A DNA stretch of 64,000 nucleotides, taken from contig NC_088300.1 in the NCBI RefSeq assembly GCF_032854445.1, positions 81,445,084-81,509,083 on the forward strand, in the 5' to 3' direction. Shown piece by piece: positions 45,183 through 57,400 of the stretch. The stretch comes from Liolophura sinensis (Eukaryota > Mollusca > Polyplacophora > Chitonida > Chitonidae). The position numbers and the translations under genes were made by a program. The notes below the pieces were generated by a model. The model saw nothing but the letters and a program-made list of their open reading frames with translations, was not told where the DNA came from and searched no databases. Positions within the stretch are counted from its first letter, which is position 1, and each line of letters starts with the position of its first letter.

Positions 45183-45475
45183 TCAAATGGGTTCCAGGAC
45201 ATTGCGCTTTTTCTTGGACTTTTTGCTGGCTTGTGGGTTTAAAGACTCGAGTCGCTGAGGCCGTCGGATCAGCCCTTCATCTGGGTTGTTATTGAGGGTG
45301 CCATGGACAAACGCAGCTCTCTGTTCATTGGTCAGGTCATCCTGAGGAACGCCAACAGTCCCGTTCTGTAGAATTCCTGTTCCACTGTTCTGGAACTTTA
45401 CTCCTGCTCCGTTAATATGAGCATAGCGCTTCTGCTGCACCTGCACACTGTTGGTATGGATCAACTGCTGTTTGG
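45183..45475 (-). CDS. KIF17: KIF17 last exon, tail with NLS and PDZ-ligand-like end
   Basis: Acceptor TTTTCAG|CCAAACAG; stop TGA at 45185-45183. It encodes [36 protein letters not shown] and [12 protein letters not shown], ending [14 protein letters not shown]. In mammals the basic cluster of the tail works as a localisation signal for cilia and nucleus, and the extreme C-terminus (EPL) binds the PDZ domain of Mint1. Both elements are recognisable here. Confidence 0.93.
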
Positions 45476-48400
45476 CTGAAAACAGTCAATGTTGGATCTT
45501 CACAAACATGTAGCAATGTGGACAACTAGGTGCTAACTTTCTGACATGGACAACAAATCACACCAAGCAGTGCACACTGTGCACAGAGACGTGTGCTTCG
45601 GGTTTTATTGGTGTCTTTGTGATAAGCCCATGTCCACATCACAGAAAATTTGCTATGATCTTACAAAGTGATTGAATGGATCATGTCTGCAGTGTAGTCA
45701 GTAACATATTATTAATCATACAATTTCAAACAAATTAAAACACTGCCATCATCCTGCTTTACAAAGATTACTTCACAAGGTGTATCACCAGGTGGCATAA
45801 GAGAGTTTTTTGTATATATCTTGTTTCCATGGATACCCTGCTGTACATGAAAACCACATTGTACTGAATATTATAGTTTTAAACATGAATCAAGAAAATA
45901 ATAAAACAAAGGCAACAACCAAATAGTAGACCGGAGCCTGTTGAAATTTCTACATTTCTGAGAGATAATCAAAGCTTCTCTTTAGATTCCTACCTTTCCT
46001 AACAGCCATATTGTTACTTTCTGGTGGAGGCTGAGAAAGAAGCTGACTGGCTCGCTTGGATTGAAAATATGAGTCCACTACATTGTCATTCACCTGTTCC
46101 AGTTTCTGAAAACATCAACAACATATCTACACATTATCAAATATATGTACAGGCCATCATTAAAATAACAATACAATAGCTAAATTTGTACTGTGATATA
46201 ACAATGACTTAAACTGACTTACCTGCCTCAATCTGTCTTCACTGTGAGTGCTCACAGGCATGCTTTGCTCTCCTAGGTACGTCCGAGATTTCGAGTCCAA
46301 ACGTCCACCCGGCATTACACCTGTAGCCATATTCACCACCATGTGTTAACGGTTCTTCTATAAAAGTTGGATACTGTCAGACTATAACATCTACCTTAGT
46401 TCTTCAACTGCCTGTGCAACCAATATTTTGAAACATTCTAAGAGAACTACTGGGTACAGAGAAATAGTTTTAGGAATTATTTTCATATTAATTGCATGCA
46501 TAAATTCAACAGAAAAAATGCTGGTTTAAGGTTGGAAATGTTGAAAATTTCCAACAGTCAAATATTTATTTGTCATCATGCTATCTCCACCACTATAGTC
46601 ACTTTTTGACTGTTTATAGAAAAAAACTCTCCTTGGACAGCTTAGGTTACATGTGAAGGTACCTACATTAGGCACAAATGTCTCCATATGACATACCTGC
46701 ATTAGGCAGAACTGTCTTCTCAATGGGCTGCCTAGGTAACATTTGACACTCCTGCATTAGACACAACTGTCTTCTGCATGGACAGTTTGGGTTACACATG
46801 ACATACCTGCATTAGGCAGAACCATCTTCTCAATGGACTGCCTAGGTAACATGTGACGCACCTGCATTAGGAACAACTGTCTTCTGCGTGGACAGTTTGG
46901 GTTACACATGACATACCTACATTAGGCAGAACTGCCTTCTCAATGGACTGCCTAGGTAACATGTGACGCACCTGCATTAGGAACAACTGTCTTCTGCGTG
47001 GACAGTTTGGGTTACACATGACATACCTGCATTAGGCAGAACCATCTTCTCAATGGACTGCCTAGGTAACATGTGACACACCTGCATTAGGAACAACTGT
47101 CTTCTGCGTGGACAGTTTGGGTTACACATGACATACCTGCATTAGGCAGAACTGTCTTCTCAATGGACTGCCTAGGTAACATGTGACACACCTGCATTAG
47201 ACACAACTGTCTTCTGCGTGGACAGTTTGGGTTACACATGACATACCTACATTTGGCAGAACCGTCTTCCAATGGACTGCCCTAGGTAACATTTGACACA
47301 CCTGCATTAGGAACATCTGTCTTCTCCTATGGACAGTTTGGGTTACACATGACATACCTGCATTAGGCAGAACTGTCTTCTCAATGGACTGCTTAGGTAA
47401 CATGTGACATACCTGCATTAGGAACAACTGTCTTCTCAATGGACTGCTTAGGTAACAGTGTGACACACCTGCATTAGGAACAACTGTCTTCTCCATGGAC
47501 AGTATGGGTTACACAAGACATACCTGCATTAGGCAGAACCATCTTCTCAATGGACTGCCTAGGTAACATGTGACACACCTGCATTAGGAACAACTGTCTT
47601 CTGCGTGGACAGTTTGGGTTATACATGACATACCTGCATTAGGCAGAACCATCTTCTCAATGGACTGCCTAGGGTAACATGTTGACACACCTGCATTAGG
47701 AACAACTGTCTTCTGCGTGGACAGTTTGGGTTACACAATGACATACCTGCATTAGCAGAACTGTCTTCTCAATGGACTGCCTAGGTAACATGTGATGCAC
47801 CTGCATTAGGCACAACTGTCTTCTGCGTGGACAGTTTGGGTTACACATGACATACCTGCATTGGCCAGAACTGTCTTCTCAATGGACTGCCTAGGTAACA
47901 CGTGACACACCTGCATTAGACACAACTGTCTTCTCCATGGACAGTTTGGGTTACACATGACATACCTACATTTGGGCAGAACCGTCTTCTCAATGGACTG
48001 CCTAGGTAACATTTGACACACCTGCATTAGGAACATCTGTCTTCTCCATGGACAGTTTGGGTTACACATGACATACCTGCATTAGGCAGAACTGTCTTCT
48101 CAATGGACTGCTTAGGTAACATGTGACACACCTGCATTAGGAACAACTGTCTTCTCCATGGACAGTTTGGGTTACACATGACATACCTACATTAGGCCGA
48201 ACTGTCTTCTCAATGGACTGCCTAGGTAACATGTGACACACCTGCATTAGGAACAACTGTCTTCTGCGTGGACAGTTTGGGTTACACATGACATACCTGC
48301 ATTAGGCAGAACCATCTTCTCAATGGACTGCTTAGGTAACATGTGACGCACCTGCATTAGACACAACTGTCTTCTCCATGGACAGTTTGGGTTACACATG

Positions 48401-51400
48401 ACATACCTGCATTAGGCAGAACTGTCTTCTCAATGGACTGCTTAGGTAACATGTGACACACCTGCATTAGACACAACTGTCTTCTCCATGGACAGTTTGG
48501 GTTACACATGACATACCTGCATTAGGCAGAACTGTCTTCTCAATGGACCTGCTTAGGTAACATGTGACACACCTGCATTAGACACAACTGTCTTCTCCAT
48601 GGACAGTTTGGGTTACACATGACATACCTGCATTTGGCAGAACCATCTTCTCAATGGACTGCCTAGGTAACATGTGACACACCTGCATTAGACACAACTG
48701 TCTTCTCCATGGGACAATTGGGTTACACATGACATACCTACATTAGGCAGAACTGTCTTCTCAATGGACTGCTTAGGTAACATGTGACACACCTGCATTA
48801 GGAACAACTGTCTTCTCCATGGACAGTTTGGGTTACACATGACATACCTGCATTAGGCAGAACTGTCTTCTCAATGGACTGCCTAGGTAACATGTGACAC
48901 ACCTGCATTAGGAACAACTGTCTTCTCCATGGACAGTTTGGGTTACACATGACATACCTGCATTAGGCAGAACTGTCTTCTCAATGGACTGCTTAGGTAA
49001 CATGTGACACACCTGCATTAGACACAACTGTCTTCTCCATGGACAGTTTGGGTTACACATGACATACCTGCATTAGGCAGAACTGTCTTCTCAATGGACT
49101 GCTTAGGTAACATGTGACACACCTGCATTAGGAACAACTGTCTTCTCCATGGACAGTTTGGGTTACACATGACATACCTGCATTTGGCAGAACCATCTTC
49201 TCAATGGACTGCCTAGGTAACATGTGACACACCTGCATTAGGAACATCTGTCTTCTGCGTGGACAGTTTGGGTTACACATGACATACCTACATTAGGCAG
49301 AACTGTCTTCTCAATGGACTGCCCTAGGTAACATGTGACGCACCTGCATTAGGCACAACTGTCTTCTGCGTGGACAGTTTGGGTTACACATGACATACCT
49401 GCATTAGGCAGAACCATCTTCTCAATGGACTGCCTAGGTAACATGTGACACACCTGCATTAGGAACAACTGTCTTCTGCGTGGACAGTTTGGGTTACACA
49501 TGACATACCTGCATTAGGCAGAACTGTCTTCTCAATGGACTGCCTAGGTAACATGTGATGCACCTGCATTAGGCAGAACTGTCTTCTGCGTGGACAGTTT
49601 GGGTTACACATGACATACCTGCATTGGCCAGAACTGTCTTCTCAATGGACTGCCTAGGTAACACGTGACACACCTGCATTAGGAACAACTGTCTTCTCCA
49701 TGGACAGTTTGGGTTACACATGACATACCTGCATTAGGCAGGACCGTCTTCTCCATGGACAGTTTGGGTAAAATCCAGCATTCATTGTCCTCATCCCATT
49801 TGGCCTCAGCCTTGATCTTGTCCAGGTTGATGTAGTTACAGTCACGCCTGACACATGGGTGGAGGCGCTCTACCAGGGACATGTACAATTTCAACTGCTT
49901 TTCCTGTTTCCGTATTGTGTCCAGGTAATCTGTTCTCTCTGTCTCAAACTCTGACTGAATATCTTTAATATCCTCCTTCAAACCCAGTATCTGCAAGAAC
50001 ACAAAAAAAAAGAAGACTGGCATATTAAAGAAGCATACACAAGGACTACCCAAATATAACACGCATAATATGGCATGTATGTGTTGATACAATCATCACA
50101 GCTTCTGACATATGTTTTAGTTAACCCACACCTGTGCAACAGGTATAATGTTGGGTGTTGATACAGTCATTACAGCTTCTGACGTGTTTTAGTTAACCCA
50201 ACTCTGTACAACAAGCATATTGTTAGGTGCTGATACAGTCATTACAGCTTAAGACGTGTTTAGCTGCCAATACAGGTGTTTTAGCTTCCAACACAGGTGT
50301 TTTAGCCGTCAACACAGGTGTTTTAGCCGCCAACACAGTTGTTTCAGCTGCCAATACAGGTGTTTTAGCCGTCAATACAGGTGTTTTAGCCGCCAATACA
50401 AGTCTTTTAGCTGCCATTACAGGTGTTTCAGTTGACAATACAGGTGTTTTAGCCAATACAGGCATTTCAGCTGCCAACACAGGTGTTTTAGCTGCCAATA
50501 CATGCATTTGAGCTGCCAACACAGGTATTTTAGTCGCCAACGCAGATGCTTCAGCTGCCAAAAACAGGTGTATTAGCTGCCAATACATGCATTTGAGCTG
50601 CCAATACAGGTGTTTTAGCCACCAACGCAGATGCTTCAGCTGCCAAAAACAGGTGTATTAGCTGCCAATACATGCATTTGAGCTGCCAATACAGGTGTTT
50701 TAGCTGCCAATGCAGATGCTTCAGCTGCCAATACAGGTGTTTTAACCGCCAATACAGGTGTTTTAGCTGCCAATACAGGTGTTTCAGCCGCCAATACAGG
50801 TGTTTTAGCCGCCAATACAGATGCTTCAGCTGGCAATACAGGTGTTTTAACCACCAATACAGGTGTTTTAGCTGCCAATACAGGTGTTTCAGCTGCCAAT
50901 ACAGGTGTTTGAGCAGTTGATGCATGTATTTTCCTCCTTGTTCCACAAATTTACCCCTTGAACTATACATTTCTTCGAGAAAGTAGTAGGAGAAATACTG
51001 GTATGAGTTTGCTCATGACTGAAGAGAGCTGTATTTACCACTTGGTGTGCTTTGTCCACTTCCTCAGATTTAGCGTAGACTTCATCCTGGATGTCACCAT
51101 AAATCCTGATCATTATCTGGTCATCATCCATCTGATTTATGGCATCTGTTATACAAAGACAATCATCAGATTTGTGAACACTGCACAATCCCACAGATCT
51201 ATTGATCAAATTTTGATCATCATCCATCTGACTTATGGTATCTGTTAGACATACATGAACACCTGTGAATTACACAAAATCTCACTGATCAAGGTTTGGC
51301 CATCAACCATTTAGTTTCTTGCATCCGTTCTCGAAAGATAAAAACCTTCATAAACAATACATAACTGTTAACAGATAGGCCACTTATTCATATACATTTT

Positions 51401-54400
51401 TGTAACACTCACTGGCTAGCTCCAGTTGTCTCCCATCTGCAAACTCTTTCCTTCTTCGTCTCTTTTTCTTCACTTCTTCATTGTCTGCATTTTCCCCACC
51501 AACCATCTGCATCTGCAGCTCATGTAACCTACATCATGCACACAAATTACCATCTTACCTAAAGTGTAACGTGTGAAATTCATCGTAGCTGACAGGAAAA
51601 AAAAAGTAACAATGAATAACATCAATTTTAGTCTGGGCTTTCAACTTTAATGTCAGTAGTTATGTAAAAACTAACCTGTGCTGAAGTGTACAACAGGAAA
51701 AAACACACAATGCGTTAGAGGTTAGTCTCATAAACCTTTGATTGCTAAGCCTGTATTTGTTACTGCAAGTACACATAGCTTAGTAACATTCAAACTTTCA
51801 GCATCAACAATGTGAACACTTCCAGCACAGAGATCTAGGACATGCTACATGTAACTTACCTGTCAACTGCTTCCTTGTGCATCTGAGCCAAGGTCTGGGA
51901 GTTAGCACTGGTGTTAAAACAAGAGAAAGACAGTGTTAGTGAGGGAGGAGAGCATGACAGCTTCTAGCGCAAAGCCATGACCAGAGTTAGAGAATGGTTA
52001 ACAGGAAGACTGGACATCCTATAAAAAGGAAAATATTAGTGTGAGACAGAGAGGAAAGCGTGACAGCTTCTAGAACAAAGCCATGACCAGGGAGTTAGAG
52101 AATGGTTAACAGGAAGACTGGACATCCTACAAGAAGGAAAATATTAGTGTGAGACAGAGAGGAAAGCATGACAGCTTCTAGAACAAAGCCATGACCAGGG
52201 AGTTAGAGAATGCTTAACAGGAAGACTGGACATCCTACAAGAAGGAAAATATTAGTGTGAGACAGAGAGGAAAGCATGACAGCTTCTAGAACAAAGCCAT
52301 GACCAGGGAGTTAGAGAATGCTTAACAGGAAGACTGGACATCCTATAAGAAGGAAAATATTAGTGTGAGACAGAGAGGAAAGCATGACAGCTTCTAGAAC
52401 AAAGCCATGACCAGGGAGTTAGAGAATGGTTAACAGGAAGACTGGACATCCTATAAAAAGGAAAATATTAGTGTGAGATAGAGAGGGAAGCATGACAGCT
52501 TCTAGAACAAAGTCATGACCAGGGAGTTAGAGAATGCTTAACAGGAAGACTGGATGTCCTATAAGAAGGAAAATATTAGCGTGAGACAGGGAGGAAAGCA
52601 TGACAGCTTCTAGCACAAAGCCATGACCAGGGAATTAGAGAATGGTGAACAAGAGGACTGGACGTTGTTTAACAACAGGTTAAGGAGGTACATCTAGACA
52701 GACTGTGTTAGGAATTTACATAGCTTGTTATACAGGAAGAGACAACATACATGTATGGTAAATGACTTAAGGTTTCCCCTGTCAGTTTCTGTCTTTTGAA
52801 AGGGACATATCAGCAGAAGTTGGTGATTAGCCTATTGCCCGTTTCGTTACCCTGTATATCAGCTATCATTGCTAATTCGTGCCACATGGGGTCAAGTCAC
52901 TGACAGCGAGGTGTGCAGATCTCCCAACTAGCCATCTATAACTATACCCATGACTTAAATGGGCACGATGAAAGTATCAAGTCAGGCGATGACTATTACA
53001 AACCTGTAAATTCCAAACACATGTCTCGATCCATGGTCATGTCAGTACAAATTCTACAATGTACACTCAAGGCCTTGAAACGACAGCCGATTGTTATAGT
53101 AACGTGAAAGTTACGTCGCAGCATTATCTTATGAACTGTTGTGTGTTCTGAGCTCTCATTATTGAACAATTAAATGTACACATGTATTTCAGCTATAAAT
53201 GGATTTCACTGAGAAATATCTGTCAACAAGATCCAGTATAATTTGAATGAATATGTCATTCTATGCACACATTTTGTTTCGTTACAATTAGACCTTGTTA
53301 CAATCAGTCATCCTATTGCAGAAGAGTTATCTTTCCTGCAATATGAAATCGGGAACCCCCATTAAGCACAGAAAACATAGTTTCTGAAAACGACCACGAC
53401 TACCTTTTTCAGTGGCACTGTGTCTGGCATATCGAGAGTCAGTCAGGATTTGTGCGTGTTGTTGACATATTAGAAGTTCACACAACAATGACTGGCTACA
53501 TATCAATTAAAAAGCATGTATTATGATTACCAGTATCCAAATATGCCCAGGTATCGTCAGCGACTGGTAAGATTATTTTTTTGCCTTTCATCTTCCAAAA
53601 TCACGCCATCATACTATTAATAATATTTACATAAACGTGGAGATTTTGAGCAGTGTGATTGCAAGCTGTCGCTTTAAACGCGGTTTTAATCATCATCTGC
53701 TGGTAATTTGAAAGTAAGGATTTGTGGTGTGCTAAGTTTTTTTATAGCTTTGTACATGAAGAGCTGTGCATGCATATTAATGGATATTTGACATGCCACT
53801 CCACATGTCCAAAGGTACTGTCTGGTCACTCTCATGCTCATCAATCTCTAGAGACTTTTCTCCCAAATTCCTTTCATCATAAAACAATCAAGGTGCACCT
53901 TTTGTGGAGTAAGCTTTTATGTACAAAATTCATTGTGATTCAAACTGAGGAAAACATGGAACTGCTCAGTGAAGCACGAGCTTGTTTATTACATTCGGGA
54001 ACTGTAAATATAATCCCTTGACCACCGCTGCTGATCTCCCATAGCATCCAGTCAGTAAGAGCCATAATCAATGCAATGAATCAAGGCATACACTTTTCAA
54101 CACTGAGGACGAAACTTGAGGTCATTTACCGTAATATACATGTAGAGCGTATAGATACAATATGCCAGGTACAGGGCAAAAGTCTGGGGAGCTTCTAACA
54201 ACATGTAGATTACAGGGCAGGGGAGTGAAAGGGGGAGTTAATTTAAGTGGCATACATATACACTGTTGTTTTCCTGCACCTACTGTGTGTAATGCAAACT
54301 GCTTGAAGGTGACTGGTAAGAGCATACCTCCTGAGCAGCTCCATGTGATCTGGTGGCAGGTTTTCTTGGCCGACCCCTGACGTCTCCACCGTCCCCTTGC

Positions 54401-57400
54401 TGCTGGACAGGTGGATGGCCCTCTGTGCTGTGTTACCAGTCTGTGAAGCAGGAGGTGGATGGCCGGGCAACTCATCACGAATATCAGTTGAGGTCTGTAA
54501 AACAGAGGAAAATTTCACCTATACATCAGCTTCCTCAGTCAGACTTCTACTACAGGCTACAAGGCTATATACATGTACACATCAGCATTTCCATCTTGTC
54601 ATAGTACTCTACACTCCGGGTGTTTACAGGTTATGCTGATAAAGCAATGCTAGTACAGTTTACTAAACATCCTGTTAGAAAGTCAAAAAAGACAATTCTT
54701 GTGAAGTTCAGGCTGAAAAGAAAAAGGAAAACATTTAACACTTAACATTTCTGAGATAGTATCACTGAGTAGGTAAGTTAATCCAGGCATAAGCAGGTCC
54801 CTCTGACACTTCCTATGCTCTTGGGGGCCTTTGGGGGCCTTTGTAGTCTAGTACAGCACAATGACACAGGAGCCTCTCATTTATTGATTGCTGTGAGCTC
54901 AAGACCAGCGGATGGTCATGGGTTTATCCTGGTTCTATCCTGTTTCCTCCCAACATAATGCTGGCAGCTGTTGTATTTAAACGTGAAAACGTGAGCTTAT
55001 ATAGCTTATATATATGATGTATAAAAAATTAGTTTGACTCACCACACTTGTGACCTCCAGGGCGTGACCACCATCTAATGGGTGTCCATTGATACCTGTA
55101 AACCAGAGGGGATGAAGTCTGATTCAGAGCTGGATTTCAGATGTAGAGATCAAATCTTGGTGTGATCAACTGTTTAGATCCGACAACCATTACAAATCAA
55201 GTATGATGAGACACACAGGTGCAATGGCCTCCTCCTCCCCTTAGGCTCTCAGACTTCCCATCCCACCCACACCGGGCTATAACTCCCATCTGGTTGAAGT
55301 GGTCTTCCCCTCATCTGAGGCTCTCAGTCTTTTCACTCCACCCACCTGAGGGACATGGTGCTATAACTTACCTGGACCACTTGGTCTAGGCAAGTCATCT
55401 AGAGAAGACAAAGGCTCCCATCTGGTTGCAGTACACTGCCTTTCCCTTCTCCTGAGGCTCTCAGTTTTACACCCCATCCACCTGAGGGACATGCTGATGA
55501 AACTTACCTGGACCACTTGGTCTCTGCAGGTCGTCTAAAATGTAGGCTAATATCTGGGTGCAGTGCCCTGCCCTTTTTCTCCCCTGAGGCTCTCAGTCTT
55601 CCAACCCCATCCACCTGATGGACATGCTGATGAAACTTACCTGGACCACTTGGTCTCTGCAGGTCGTCTAAAATGTAGGCTCGCATCTGGGTGCAGTGCC
55701 CTGCCCTTTATCTCCCCTGAGGCTCTCAGTCTTCCAACCCCAGTCACCTGAGGGACATGCTGATGAAACTTACCTGGACCACTTGGTCTCTGTAGGTCAT
55801 CTAGAGATGTAGGCTCGCATCTGGGTGCAGTGCCCTGCCCTTTTTCTCCCCTGAGGCTCTCAGTCTTCCCACTCCACTCACCAGAGAGACATGCTGATGA
55901 AACTTACCTGGACCACTTGGTCTCTGTAGGTCGTCTAGAGATGTAGGCTCCCATCTGGGTGCAGTACCCTCCTCCTCCCTTGAGGTTCGCAGTCTACCCA
56001 CCCCACCTGCCTGAGGGACATGGGCGTCCTTGTTAACCTTCTTGTGTTTGCTCTCAGGTTTGCCTGTGTAACACAATGAGGAAAGGTCAGTCAGTTTATC
56101 TTAGTCACTAGGGTATATAAATACTCTGCAGCAAACAAGCCATTATACGTATCTTCTCAATAATTACACACTTGCTAATTGAGACACACTGGAAGCAGAT
56201 CAATCAAATCCTCTGCAAAGTGCTCACAGTGGGTGATATTGACATGCCAGCTGCCAAGCTGGTGTATACACCTATCCTGGCCTATAAAGCCAGGCTTTCC
56301 TGACAGCTTGTACACAGCAAATCACGATGTCACTTCTCAGCATACACACCTGTTTAAAAAAAAATAAAAGACAAAAACACTGATACCGGAACATCAATAT
56401 AGAGAAGGTATCTCTTTGCCATTTCCCTACCCAAAACTCCCTCCATGCCACTTTCCCCCACAGTGTTTTACAAACTATGCCATCCAATATTTAAAGTTTA
56501 ATATATTTACAGGGGAACATTCAACACCTTACTGCATTAGGTACATTATCTGCAGGACTGTCTTGAATCTACTGATCCCTTGTCTTCCTCCCTACTCGTG
56601 TATGGGGCCCACATAAGTATAGAACATGGATGATTGCCGTTTGATCATTGAACTAACAATGCTGCCTTACAAATGTGGATAAAACACCTGAAAAACGTGT
56701 GTCCGACTTGTAGGTAGGCTTCCCTTTGATCCCTGAATTAACAATGCTGCCACGTTTTTCAGATAAAGCACCTGAAAAACGTGTGTCTGACTTGTAGGTA
56801 GATGTCCCTACTACTGGTTACTGACTACGTGTCTACTTTGGCGGGAATATAACATAAATCTGACAGTTGAGTCTCGATGAGGAGGGGAGGGGGCTACACC
56901 CTCTTCAGATTAATTTCAGAAAGATACTTTGTAACATATTACCACAGGTACTTCAAGAAAAGTTAGTAGTGTATGTGCAGCCATGTATATATGTTATTAA
57001 ATTAGGTAAACTGGGCTTTTATTATGTACCAGATGACCTTGAGAGAATATCAATCTCTGTGCATATACATGTTGTTATGAAAGGCATTGCTAATTCCACA
57101 GAAAGAACATAAACCATGTTTGCTCAGAAAACAAAGTTCAAGTTGTTAGATCCAACTAAAAAGATGAAAGACCTGATAGCCCAGTTCAGCTGGAGAATAC
57201 AAACCATGTAGATTTCATCTGCCACCTGCAGGTTTGCGATATGGGAGGCTCTGGAAAGTCATTTCCAGACACAAGATCACACATATATGTTCAGTGTCCT
57301 AATAAATGTCTAAAGTAAAGGGAAGAATTGTCAAATTCTCATGTGTATTTATCTATTAATCACTCTAAAGGTATGCTCAAAAGTTAGCAATGGTATGACA

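Larger units (their letters stand above)
55335..55945 (-). repeat. 133-bp tandem repeat, each unit carrying a 27-nt microexon
   Basis: Five units (spacing 134, 133, 133, 136 bp). Reading the minus strand, each has CTCTAG or TTTTAG, then 27 nt beginning A(C/T)GAC and ending AGTGGTCCAG, then GTAAGTT. Units also contain CATGTCCCTCAGG, resembling the end of the preceding exon at 56007, so the duplication includes that boundary too. Confidence 0.9.

Noticed and set aside
50223-50970. Ala/Lys/Thr-rich frames of seven-residue repeats on both strands
   Set aside because: 21-bp array inside a KIF17 intron; the KIF17 frame joins across it with matching phases.
53722-54021. 99-residue + strand open frame
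   Set aside because: Inside a KIF17 intron, no similarity recognised, and no regulatory or splice context.
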